Part shown: positions 48,740 through 60,079 of the stretch, in pieces
Layout of the letters: each line of letters begins with the position of its first letter
Position numbering within the stretch: the first letter of the stretch is position 1
NCBI RefSeq assembly: GCF_963924675.1
Contig: NC_089222.1
Coordinates: 113,475,316-113,539,315 of the forward strand
Source of the DNA: Phocoena phocoena
Taxonomy: Eukaryota; Chordata; Mammalia; Artiodactyla; Phocoenidae
Length of the DNA: 64,000 bases
Direction of reading: 5' to 3'
The notes under the pieces: generated by a model
The model's database searches: none
The model's input: only the letters and a program-made list of their open reading frames with translations
What the model was told of the DNA's origin: nothing
Made by a program: the position numbers and the translations under genes

Positions 48740-49120
48740 ATATACTTTGAAAATATCATTAGGTTTCCAAGACATAGAGTTCCAGGTTGACAGTTACTTT
48801 CTTGCTGCACTTTAAAGATACTGCGTTGTCTTCTACTTTCTAGTATTTCATTTGAGAAACTTGCAGTTGGAATAATTGTTCTTTGCTGGGCATTTGCCTT
48901 TACTTCTCTAGTTGATTTTAAGAATTTCTGTCTACTTTTGGTCTTCTGCAGTTTCACTATCATGTCTGTTGATATGTGATATTTGTATTTTTCAGCACTT
49001 TCTCAGACTAGCATAATATTTAAATCTAAGGATTCATGTATTTTATCAAAACTGAATAAAATTCAGCCATTCATTCTTTGAATACCATCCAACTCATTTT
49101 TGTCCAGGTTAATTTTTTAA
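48740..49120 (-). mobile_element. Ancient L1 fragment (ORF1 region), antisense
   Basis: The plus strand resembles the reverse complement of L1 ORF1: CCAGGTTGACAGTTACTTTC, then a GAGAAACTTGCAGTTGG part, TCTGCAGTTTCACTATCATG with TCTG, and CATTCATTCTTTGAATACC. Highly diverged, older than the other L1s. It may extend to about 49560. Confidence 0.55.
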
Positions 49121-49712
49121 GATAGTGCTTTCTTTTCATTTATTTCTAAACCTTAGGTTATATATTTAACTATTTTGAACACATCTGTTTGAAAAATATA
49201 TCTGTGTGGAAAAAGAAATCTGTTATTTGAAGTGCTTAAGGACTTCATCCTGTTGTATTACCTGTGAACTCTTTTGCTCTTGGTGTGTTTTATGGTTTAG
49301 ATTATGAGTTTATCTTTAGTGAGCCTTTAGGTATGTGTGGCTGTGTTGAAAATACTTTTCTCCACTGCTGTTTACACTTGCTTCTCTTGGAATCCCAAGT
49401 GTTTTACTACAATAGAATAAGTTTTATGCCTGGGAGTTATCTAGGAGTTAGTAACAGAGGATGCCTGAAATGCAGACATGCCTGAAGGCATGCCATGGCT
49501 ACAAATTTTCAGTCCCAGGACAAAGCACACAAATCCCCTTTTGTCTGAAAAGTAGACTTGTTTCTAGTTCTCTATTTTACTTAGAGTTAGCCCTGAAAAA
49601 GTCTTAACTTTGTAATGTAAGGTGTCTCAGTTCTAACTCCCTAATCTTACTAGCCCAATAAGTCCAATTTCTTTCCCTTCTTCAACTAGGAATCAATCTC
49701 TAGGCTATAGAG
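49121..49712. other. Unassigned sequence, possibly more ancient L1
   Basis: AT-rich with no clear repeat match beyond weak similarity to L1 flanks. Open frame 49264-49485 has no recognisable domain. Confidence 0.35.
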
Positions 49713-49955
49713 CAGGATTTCTCTACATTAACACTGTTGACTGAATTTTGGAATGGGTAATTTTTAGTGGTGGTTTTGATGGGCAAAGATGGGAGGCTTC
49801 TATCCTGTGCATTGTGAAAAATTTAGTAGCAGTCCTACTCTGTACCCACAAGATGCCAGTAGTATACACCCCTTCCCGGTCACGACAACCAGAATGTCTC
49901 CATCCATTTCCAAATGTCCCCTGGAGGACAAAGTTTCCCCACTTAAGAACCACTG
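49713..49955 (-). mobile_element. MER-type hAT-Charlie element
   Basis: Termini CAGGATTTCTCTAC at the left and TTAAGAACCACTG at the right are diverged inverted repeats. Blocks CTATCCTGTGCATTGTGAAA, CACAAGATGCCAGTAGTATA, GACAACCAGAATGTCTCCAT and CAAATGTCCCCTGGAGGAC are in the order of a common mammalian Charlie derivative of about 240 bases. Clear 8-bp target duplications were not seen. Open frames on both strands here are repeat shadows. Confidence 0.82.
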
Positions 49956-50204
49956 TACCAGATCATTGAGATCAGCAAGCCCTCTAGAGCAACCTCATGA
50001 CTGAATTAGCTCATGTACTTAATGTTCTGGTTTTCAGTTGGTTCTTATTTACAACTCCTAGAAATTCCCCTTACTTTCTTGTGAGCTCAGTTACATATTT
50101 AATAGGAGGTCTAATAATATTCTATCTAGTATCTGTAGAGGGAATTTTTATAGAAAGGGAGTTTTCAGTTATTTAATTTTTCTATATTGTCAAAACTGGA
50201 GTTT

Positions 50205-50424
50205 TAATTTTTTTTTTTTTTTAATTTTTTTGCGGTACGCGGGCCTCTCACTGTTGTGACCTCTCCCGTTGCGGAGCACAGGCTCCGGATGCGCAGGACC
50301 AGCGGCCATGGCTCATGGGCCCAGCCACTCCACGGCATGTGGGATCTTCCCAGACCGGGGCACGAACCCGTGTCCCCTGCATCGGCAGGCGGACTCTCAA
50401 CCACTGCGCCACCAGGGAAGCCCT
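50205..50424 (-). mobile_element. CHR-type SINE, short form
   Basis: Antisense: a T/A-rich tail, GCGGTACGCGGGCCTCTCAC (complement of the short 3' end), GCGGAGCACAGGCTCCGG, GGGGCACGAACCCGTGTCCC (B box complement) and CCACCAGGGAAGCCC at 50409-50423. Short form with no long 3' part. Flanking duplications are not clear because both flanks are T/A-rich. Confidence 0.95.
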
Positions 50425-52774
50425 TTAAATTATATTTTAATCTGAAATAATGTGACAAGAAGATAAATTTTGACCATGGGTTAATTGGTTATGTAATTCT
50501 GATGTAGTATTTAGATAAGCATGATTAGACAGAACACCTGTGTTCTAATTCCAATACAGCAAATGCTATCTACTATGATGGGACACAGCTGAAGAGTCAG
50601 ATAACCTTGATTCTAAATGTTGGCTCTACCTCCAGCTAGCTCTGTGATTACAATCAAATAAACAGCTTAGCTCCTCTATTTTTTTAGTTCATTGCTATTA
50701 TTCTATTTCTTTTTTACTAATTACCACTTGTCACTTATCTAATTTGATTATAGTAAACCCAACCAGACTCAGATATTATAGTTTGCCAGTTTATGAATGT
50801 TAAAGTGATGGTATCAATGGAATGCATATTGGTTTGTTGATTTATCTCCCCTAAATGACTATCATGTCATAATATAGTCATTCACTGGACGACTGAACAT
50901 TTTATTCACTGAAATATTTTTGTTCATCTGCTATACGTTTTAAATTTTTCCTATATGGTTTTCCTATATGGTTTTAGATATAAAAACAGTGCCTACTATT
51001 TCACTCTCATGGAAATTATGAATCAGATAATTTAAAAATAAAAACAGAAAATATTTTAAAATGTGAAAAGTTCTACATATTTAAGCTAGGTATTTTAAGA
51101 TATTTAAAGAGAAGGAGATTGGTAAGTGAGGTTGAAGAACAGTGGTTTAAAGTAATACCAGTTAAGCTTTGTCTCAAAGCATAATATAAGATTTTGACTA
51201 GTAAAAATGGAGGATGAAAAGGGCATTCTGATCAGCATATTTCATGGAAAAATTAAATGCCTAATCAGATACCTTCCCTCATTACTCTTCATCAGTAGAA
51301 AATTTGAGGAAATTGTTTCAAGTTATCCCATGAACAAAGCCACCACACTACCATCACTACCCCCTTTGTCCTGTGGCACAGACCATTCTTAAATATCCCA
51401 TACAGGTTGGAGGAAGTACACCTTCCCTACACCCATTCGACCTGGACAAGAGTAAAGGCAGGCTTAGTTTTAGTTATTGAGGACAGTCTCAGGCATATCA
51501 GTAAAGAAAACTTGAGGAATGCAAAACCTAAGAAGACAAAATCCAATGGTATATTCTCTGGAAGTTCAGTTGCGGTTATAACTTGAGAAATTGTAGTGAG
51601 CCAAGGAGTTAAGCTTTCTTGACTTTCAATATTGATGCTCCCTAGGAGGTGAAAAAACCCAGGGGGATAAATGACTCCTCAATGGGGTTTATCATGGCAG
51701 TTCAGTAGAGGACTGTGATATTTACAGAAATCACAACAAAACAAAATGGCAGATGTCAATGATATTGTAGAATAGTGCCACAGTGTAGCATGGGAACTGA
51801 ATAAAGATAGAACATTAAAGGAAGCTTTCCTTGAAGTTGAAGTATATGAGTCAGACCCAGAAGGGTGATTAGTATTTGAGATGACTGATCACTGATATCA
51901 AAACTGAATTGGGTTATAAGTGAAATCAGACAAAAACAAAAGTCATGGAAAAGGGATATAATAAGAGTCAGAGGTATCAATAGATAAAAGTAGTGAAAGA
52001 AAAGAAATGATTTAAGGTATATATAGATTCGAAAATCAAAGTACTTCCAAGTGATTTAGAAACTGGAAGTATTTTTAAACTGGTTACCAATATGTGTTAA
52101 AAGCCATCATTATGATTTATCAGATTGCTTTGGACAAATACCTCCATTTAAAAAATATCTCACTTGAGATAAGGTCCAGGCCAAATAATTCAGAATCTTA
52201 GGAAATTCATCTCAAAGCATTCGTTCACTTCTGTATGATGAACAATTTTCTTCCAGAGAAAAGATTCAAAATGCTAATGTGAGAATCCACTTATAATAAT
52301 GATTTGTATTGATTACCTTTCTGTTGAGTAGTTTCAAGCACTTTGGTGATCTAGTCTCCTAATCTTTGGGCAGGGTTAAGTACCATTTAAAGGAGTTCAC
52401 TATTTCCATAGTAGGAAAAGCTTGGCAGAGTATTTATACATCTATCATGTGCCTTGTCTGCATTTTCTTCAATTCCCCAGTGAAAGACAATGAAAAGAAT
52501 AAAGACTGGAGAGTAAATGAAGAGAAAAATAAAATGAAACCATGAAGAATCCAAGAATATTCTGAATTACTGAGAGTTTATATTTTTTCTTTCTTTGAAA
52601 ATGTTTCTCATCATAGGCTTTAACCATTCTTGATTTTATGAGTTTACAACTATAAAAATTCTGGTGTGTGCAGGGCTTTTTCAAGTTAGCTAGCACTTTA
52701 CATTTGAACAATAAGCACAAGGAGAAGAAAGTTTATACTGTTAATCTTATACTTTTTAAAATACAAAAAAGTAT
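50425..52774. other. Unique AT-rich sequence
   Basis: About 2.3 kb with no supported gene or named repeat. A 13-bp direct repeat CCTATATGGTTTT occurs twice at about 50950-50975. Confidence 0.45.
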
Positions 52775-52838
52775 TTTTACTACTTTGCCTTTATATAGAT
52801 TTTACTACTTTGCCTTTATACTTTGCCTTTATATAGAT
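52775..52838. repeat. Short tandem duplication, 26-bp unit
   Basis: TTTTACTACTTTGCCTTTAT followed by ATAGAT is repeated, the second copy containing an extra internal CTTTGCCTTTATA. It looks like a recent local replication-slippage product. Confidence 0.85.
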
Positions 52839-53055
52839 TGAAGATGGCTCAAGTAAAACCAATCACTTCTGATAATTCTAAAGAAAACAACCAATTTTAT
52901 GCATAACACCAAATGAAAATGAGTCTTTAATAACTTTAAAGCTAATGCTATGACTATTACTTTCAAAAATGTAGACATTCTTCTCATATCAAATATATAT
53001 TCTGTAAATTTTCCTTCGCAGGTCCCTGAAACTGTCTCCTGATTTCTAAATAACT

Positions 53056-53056
53056 T

Positions 53057-53089
<33 letters not shown>

Positions 53090-53092
53090 GGA
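53056..53092. repeat. (GA)n microsatellite
   Basis: About 35 bases of GA units with one AAA interruption near 53065. Confidence 0.92.
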
Positions 53093-55768
53093 AAGTTAGT
53101 AGATTAAATTCAGTGTTGTTCTTGCAATGGCAATGGTATTAAAATTGCTGGCTCAATACCCATTTTTTTTACACTTCTTATTTCTCTCTCTTTCTCTTTG
53201 GGTGATAGAGCAAAGAGAACTTTAATATGCACATACTTAAAAGAAGAAAACTCATTTTAACTCTTAAAAGCTACTGATGCGTATGCTCACTAAATATTAA
53301 GGAATCAAATCATTGAAACCTCTGGAAGGATGGTTGATTAAAAACCTATGAAAATGTATTACTTCAATAATTCAGGAGAAATTAGGAATGCTCTCAAATA
53401 GCCATGCCATAATAATGAGAGGGGCACTAGCTAGCAGTCCCATTTTAATACTCAGGATATCTTTTTCTTTCCTGAAAAACTTACATTGACTTTATTGATA
53501 AAGATCATTAAGTGATAGTTAAGTCTGCAGAGAAGACAACATCAACACTAGTAGCATATCCAGGTAAATACCAAACATTTCCCTTGTAGTATGAATTAAA
53601 GGTAGAGAAAATCCTTGCCATTTGCTTATGAATTTTTTTCCAGCCTAGTTTTATTTAATGTGAAATGCTACTGCCTTATGCCTTTCTGGAAAATATCCTT
53701 TATTCTCACAGTTTACTTAATTACATAATTTGAATATTGTTTGCACTTCAAAATAGATATATACTACAGAGTCCTTCTGAAAAGACAGGGTTTTTTGTTT
53801 TTTTTTTTTTCACTTTAAGGAAGGTATCAGAAATTAATGCATCAAGATACATTTAGAAACACATTCCTCATAATGAAATAAAGGGCACTGTCTGGATAAA
53901 ACCTTTTAATTTAGCTGTGCTATCTCTAAACTATCACATACTTCAAGAATATCATTTGATTGTGTATTCTAGAATATTAAAACCTAAAATGCTACCTATA
54001 GAATTATTAATGCAATCTGAAACTGAGGTTATAATTTTCAGATAAAATTCAAATTTGTATAGAGACTTTCTTCTGGAAACCATTGATTTGATGCCAGTGG
54101 ACATTTTATATATATATATATAGCTGTTCAAACACTATATCTTCTTCTATTTTATATTACCATTTTTTAAAAAACAAATTTAACAAAGATAAATTTACAG
54201 CATGGTGGTTTTTGATATTCTGAAAGCAAGGAATTTTTCTCTTGAATCTCAAGGGTCTCAGGCACATGGTTCTTTCCATGGTGCCAATATTGGGTTATGT
54301 GGGACCAGATTGGAAGGAAGATTGGAAAAGAACCAAGAAGCACCTTTTACTTCCGTGCTTAGTGAGTGAGTTTCCCAGCTTGGTAAGGAAAGGAAGAATA
54401 TTTCATCTGCATCTGTCAAGCTCTAAAATTGAAAACGCTTTTCCTTCTTTCAAGGAGTCCTTAATTCTGTTCTTTCACTCTTTCTTGGAAAAACAATGAG
54501 ACTTATCTCCTCATACAGAAATTAGTTTGCTTGCCAGGTTCTTCAAAAATCAGACCATGATATAATTAAGAAGATACACATGGTTGTATTTTGGCAAGTT
54601 AGGAACTGAGATTCACACGAAATAAATTAGAATTACTATAGGGAAAATCAGACGACTTTTTCCTGCCTTTGCACGTATAATCTGACAGATGAGGCTTCTC
54701 TGATACTGGATCTTTTGCAGTACTAAACATGGCTGTTTTTCATTTGAATGGTGTTAAATATCACTAATACTCTGTTACACGGCCTATGCCAATTTCAATG
54801 GCTGCCGTTCCAGTGTTTTAATCTTACTTTCCTAATAAAGTAGCCCAAGTCTATTGAGCTTTCTGAAGCTTTAGGTGAAAATTAGAAAATACCATATCTG
54901 TTTGCATTTGATCCTGTTTAACTGATGGTTATTTCCCTCCTTTTCATTTTTGTTGTCACAGTAAAATAATTCAGAAAAAAAGCTCAACAATTTCTCATCC
55001 TAGCCTTGATATGTATATCAAGGAAAAAAGATTAAAATATACTCAAGTCAGAATTCTTTTTTAAAAAGAAGATTAGAGGGCTACTATACTATTTATGGAA
55101 TAAACAGAGTGCTTGATAGTGCTGTTTATTGCCTCACTTAGAATTGCCAATATGACTCAAGACAGCCCTAACACCTTTAGGAAATGGAGTCATTCGAAAG
55201 TCATGCTGTAGTAATAAAGCATCGTACTACATGTTAAACCATCGAGTGATCAGTCCAGTCCCCTTTATATAGATCTCATACAGTATGAAACAGTAATCAT
55301 AGCTAAAGATATCTGAAAATGAGATTGTACATTAGCTGTAAAATTGCAAATGCAAATAAGACTAAACCACCATACGGTATTACTTACTTTCGCTTTATTC
55401 ATCATATATTTTTAAACTTTTTATAACATTGCATATTAAAGGTTGGAAGCATTCTCAGAGACCGTTTTTTCTAGTGTAAAACTCAAACATAAGTTTTTCT
55501 TTTGAAAAGTGTTCTCAGGCACTTGGGGTTTGTGAAGGAGGCTCACGTTTTAAGATTTGTTTTTTGCTATACATAAAATGAAGGTATACTATATTAAGCA
55601 GTAAACAAAACACAAAAGTTTGGAATATAAATGTTTCAAAATTACATGTGCTTCTTCCCCCATATCTTACTAACATTTTATCAGTATGCAACCTTTTGAA
55701 AAGTATTTTTTAATCTGTAGAAATAAGTCACTAAATATCACTGATTTAGTATTGCACTGACATTTATT
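53093..55768. other. Unique sequence, possible conserved non-coding DNA
   Basis: No gene or named repeat. A (TA)n run of about 9 units lies at 54105-54122. The parts at about 54640-54960 and 55090-55400 keep isolated CpGs and lack repeat signatures. The latter contains a perfect octamer-type motif ATGCAAAT at 55350-55357. Regulatory function is only a possibility. Confidence 0.35.
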
Positions 55769-56032
55769 GCCTTGGGTAGTATGGTCATTTTAACAAAATT
55801 AATTCTTCCAATCCAAGAACATGGTATATCTTTTCATCTGTTTGTGTTGTCTTCAATTTCTTTCATCAGTGGTTTATAGTTTTTAGAGTACAGGTTGTTT
55901 GCCTCCTTAGGCAGGTTTACTGCTAGGTATTTTATTCTTTCTGGTCAATGGTAAATGGTATTGTTTCCTGAATTTCTCTTTCTGATACTGTGTTTTTAGT
56001 ATTTAGAAGTGCAAAAGATTTCTGTATATTAA
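55769..56032 (-). mobile_element. Internal L1 fragment (reverse transcriptase region), antisense
   Basis: About 264 bases collinear with 35485-35750 of the younger L1: CCTTGGGTAGTATGG, CAATCCAAGAACATGGTATA, TCTTTCATCAGTGGTTTATA, CTCCTTAGGCAGGTTTACTG and AAAGATTTCTGTATATTAA. Neither an L1 5' end nor a 3' end or tail is attached, so it is a remnant left by deletions or moved by another route. Confidence 0.88.
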
Positions 56033-56136
56033 CTGTGATCTTTTAGATCACATCATAAATAAGTACATACGTTTACAAGATTGCTGCACAAAATTTGGAA
56101 AATTTCCATTTCATATTAATTACTTATTCTATATCA

Positions 56137-56290
56137 GGACTGTCCAATAGAACTTTCCATGATGATGGAAATATTCACTCTGTTGTCCAGTACTACAACC
56201 TCTAGCCACATGTGGCTGCTGAGCTCTTGAAATTACTGTGAGTTTCTAATTTTATTTAATTTTAATGATCACAAACTCATTGCTCTTCAT
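56137..56290 (+). mobile_element. MER-type hAT-Charlie fragment
   Basis: CTGTCCAATAGAACTTTCCA, TGATGGAAATATTCACTCTG, a second TTGTCCAGTACTACAACC, CTAGCCACATGTGGCTGCTG, AGCTCTTGAAATTACTGTGA and TTTTATTTAATTTTAATGAT are blocks of a common mammalian hAT derivative. The right end is missing. Confidence 0.72.
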
Positions 56291-58204
56291 GGGTTTAGCC
56301 TTTATCATGTCCAGAAAAGCTGTCCCTCTTTTTCTTAGCTATCAAAATGTTTCATAATTTTTTTAAGATAAGAATGTTTGATATCTGTAGAGAAGCAGTG
56401 TAGATGTAGAATTAAAATAAAATATTCCACCTTCATAGTTTGGATTTTTATTACATAACTAACATGCTTCAGTCATTCCTGTAAATCCTGGTCATGCAAA
56501 ATTATTTCAGGAACATCCTTGCTGTAGCCTCAAATCCTCCTTTGAAGCAAGTCATAGTGCCTTCAATACTCACGTCAGAAGCAAACCATTTGTTGTTGCC
56601 TGTGTTATCCAGTGAGCTTCTAAAAATAGGCTTTTATAGGATAGAGATAAAAAGTATATGTGAAGGAAGCCTTGTTCCATCAATGTCTTGAACCAGGAAC
56701 ACCTCACCAATAATGCAATAAGAAAAAAGTAAGAGGTTGTCATAGGAAGCTTCAGAAGAATCACTTTCTGACAGGATATTGTGACGGGCAGAGTGACTGC
56801 CTTGGGGATTGTGTAAGAATAGGGGAGAAGAAAATCTGTAACAAGTCAATGTATTCAGGAACTTTGAGGAGAATACCTAATGAGTGTCTTGTTAAAATTC
56901 ATAGATACACAAGGTTTTTGTCTTTTCCAGATTCGACATAAATTCAAGATATTTTGCACCGTTTCTTGGTTGTTGTTTCTCTAGTGCATATACACACTTA
57001 TGAATAAATTCAGGGATGGAACTTTTGTATTTGATGAAAAGATGAAAGACAGCCCCCGACATCACTTTCAATGTTAATATCAAGACTTCTATATTTAAAA
57101 GGAAGCCAAAGTACATGTGAATTTTTTCTCTAATGAAATTCTGCTTCACTTCTCCATAAAATCTAACTGCATTATATTATTTTATAATATAAAATCTGTT
57201 CTAAAGGATTCCATATATAAATTAATTAAGATTTCAACCAGATAAGTACTTAAAATGATGGAGGTAGGGATAACTAACATAATGGACATAATAGAAGTGG
57301 CAAAATAAGTGAAAGAAAATTCTATGGAAAAAAATAACCAAGTAGATATGTGTGTATATTTCAATTGATATTTATTTACTGCTAATTTTCCTTAGTTACA
57401 GGAAGCTGTGGTTAGAAGAGACAAGAGACTAACTAAAAGAATAAGTGCAGTAATGAAGAATCCCAAGTATCCCAGCTCTCTCTTCCTTCCATACTCCTTC
57501 ACACTCTTTCACTCCTTTTTCTCTGCACATCTCTGCCTTCTGATTTAACATCTAGTTTGTGTGACTGTGTACACATCTCAGTTTAACCTCTTTTATTAAC
57601 AATGAGCAACTTTATTAACAATCAAAGTAATAATAATCCTGCAACATATTAGGAAGGAAAATAATTCCCACAGAGGTGAAACAAAAGTGAAATTCAAAGA
57701 ATATTCTCCACTTTTCAGAATAAATATTTGTTTTAAGTAACTTCAGAAAATGGTTTTCAATAATCCTTATTCCATATATGATTTCAAAACTTACCGCGCT
57801 GTAACTCACTATTTTCTAGTAAGAAGGAAGAGATATCGTATTCACTAGCAATAATGGGATACTTGGCTGTTGAGAGCAGGAAAATTACAGTTCTATTTAT
57901 GCCATTTTACATAACATTAGAAATCAAAAATTTCATTTTTTTTTTTCAAGTTTACAGAATTAACATCCTGTTTGAATTTGCTATTTGGATGGCTTATGTA
58001 AGCATCATGCATGTAGCTTCAGAGTATAATCCACGCCACAAGTTACTAATGTAAAAAGGACTGTAAAATATGTCAGTTAAATGTAGTTATGTGAAAATGT
58101 GGCCACTTGTGTTTAAGTCCACACTCAAGCATCTGCATTTAAAAGTTGAGACTGTTGAAACAGAGCATACAGGAGGTCTGACACTTCAAATTATTCTCAA
58201 AGAA
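56291..58204. other. Unique AT-rich sequence
   Basis: About 1.9 kb without a supported gene or repeat. The open frames here are short and featureless. Confidence 0.45.
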
Positions 58205-58318
58205 CCCATCTACTATATCATAGTGTTGTTATGAGGATTGAAGGGATGGAATTGAAGTGTGGAAGAGTGCCTGATACATATTAAGTACCATACAGCATTA
58301 ACTGCTAATTTTTCTTGG
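58205..58318 (+). repeat. MIR 3' part
   Basis: GTGTTGTTATGAGGATTGAA, then GAGTGCCTGATACATATTAA and GTACCATACAGCATTAACTG follow the MIR 3' half (GTTGTTGTGAGGATTAAATG...GTGCCTGGCACATAGTAAG). Confidence 0.6.
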
Positions 58319-58790
58319 ACCTGGGCTAGAAGGCTTTATACAAATGGTTTCCATCCTGATTTTCCCATTCTCCTATATGATGGGAAAACATGATTAAATT
58401 ATAACTGCATTATAATTATTGAAGGCACAGAACGAACACTGTTTTTCTGTCCAATAGATGATGTAATACGCAGGAAATTAAATGACTTCTGCCCTTTTTT
58501 CATCCGGTTTATAATTTTAAATTAATTTATGATGGTGAATTTTAATGGATTAGATACAAATCATGCTGTGCCTCTTTATATTTTTAATATTAGGCCCAAA
58601 TGAAAATTTACCAAAGTGGAGTTAATATTTTGTAAAAATAAATACAAGATATAAGTAATAAAAGGATTCTCAAAGGAAGTTATTAAATAACTCTTAACCC
58701 TTTCTTCTCCAGGTTATAGAAAATTTTACTTAATTCTCAAAGAAAGAGCTTTAAAGTAATAAGATATTGTATCTTGGGGAAATGAATTAA
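58319..58790. other. Unique AT-rich sequence
   Basis: No gene or recognised repeat. Confidence 0.4.
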
Positions 58791-59032
58791 GAGTATTGAA
58801 TGTTGGGCTTCCCTGGTGGTGCAGTGGTTGAGAGTCCGCCTGCCGATGCGGGGGACACGGGTTCGTGCCCCGGTCCGGGAAGATCCCACATGCCGCGGAG
58901 TGGCTACGCCCGTGAGCCATGGCCGCTGAGCCTGCGTGTCCGGAGCCTGTGCTCCGCAAAGGGAGAGGCCACAACAGTGAGAGGCCCGCGTACCAATAAA
59001 AAAAAAAAAAAAAAAAAAGAGTATTGAATGTT
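58791..59032 (+). mobile_element. CHR-type SINE, short form, well preserved
   Basis: Sense SINE body 58805-59018 with a perfect 14-bp duplication GAGTATTGAATGTT at 58791-58804 and 59019-59032. It has GGGCTTCCCTGGTGGTGCAG at the head, B box GGTTCGTGCCC at 58860-58870, AGATCCCACATGCCGCGG, the 3' end GAGGCCCGCGTACC and a pure A tail of about 21. The clean duplication, pure A tail and many retained CpGs mark it as one of the youngest insertions here. Confidence 0.98.
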
Positions 59033-60079
59033 AACAGAATTATGAAGCATAACCCATTTTTGTTTCTTGCGTCACCACCTTCTGATGCCAATCATCAACC
59101 CTGAAGAGTCCCAGAAATACTGGGAGTCCAGGGTGTCTCATCTATTCATCAACAAACCCAGGTAACTGCCTGGCACTTGTCTTGTTCTCCTGCTTTGTTC
59201 CCCAGCTGCTGGATGGAACTTTGACCATGAGGAACCCAAACAAACGCCCTTTCTGAGCACTGTTGCCACTTTTCGTGCCACCTCTTGTGTGCATACCCTG
59301 AACCTTTGTGTGTCAGGGTTAGGCATGTCAGGACTATGCAATGTTCCTTGGCAAAGAGGGACAGAAATTTGCAGAAAGCCATCTGTTGGAGTGAATTACA
59401 GTGTTCCTAGTTATTAGCAACAGCCTTCTCTCTCCACCACCCTAAGCTCCTTAGGTCTGAGACAGAGCTCAGTTAATATTCCAAATCTTTATTCAGACTT
59501 ACTTCTTCCTACCAGTGACTAGACGTGTACTGAGTCAGGCTTGTCACACTTGGCTTGCTCTTTTCCTGAATGAGTTCCCAACGAGGAAGCGCCTGAGTCC
59601 AGTGGGCCTTGTCCTACAGGGTTGTCAGCCAAGCCCAGACATGTCTGAACCACAGAGATAGACATGGCTTCAGCGGCTGAAGCTGGCACATTTACCAAAC
59701 AAGAAAGATTTTTTGCTTCAATTAGAGATCTGTTAATAATAACTTTGAGAATTGACTGGTGATTATCTGAGGTTGTTTTTCTTTATTCTTTTTAAAAGCA
59801 CCATTCCACTACTAATATAAAAGGTTTTATTCCAGAGGAACAAGATACCAAGCCCTTAGCTATTAACAATTAAGGATGGGTTATTGGGTCAGAATTATGC
59901 TGAATATAGGGTTTACTCTAGATGTGACTCCAGGTTTTTTACTACTTGGAGAGAAAAACTAGGACTAGCAGTAGTTAACATTAGATTTCAATTGCATTAA
60001 ATTAGACATCTATTCCAGTGATTCTGAAATAAGAACAAACAGGTATACATAGAAATCAGACTATTTTTCTTATAGTACA
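59033..60079. other. Unassigned, relatively GC-rich sequence
   Basis: The part from 59090 to 59690 is clearly less AT-rich than its surroundings. It could be an old LTR, a fossil exon or a regulatory block; none of these could be shown. Two overlapping minus-strand open frames (59138-59341 and 59149-59382) have no recognisable domain. Confidence 0.35.
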
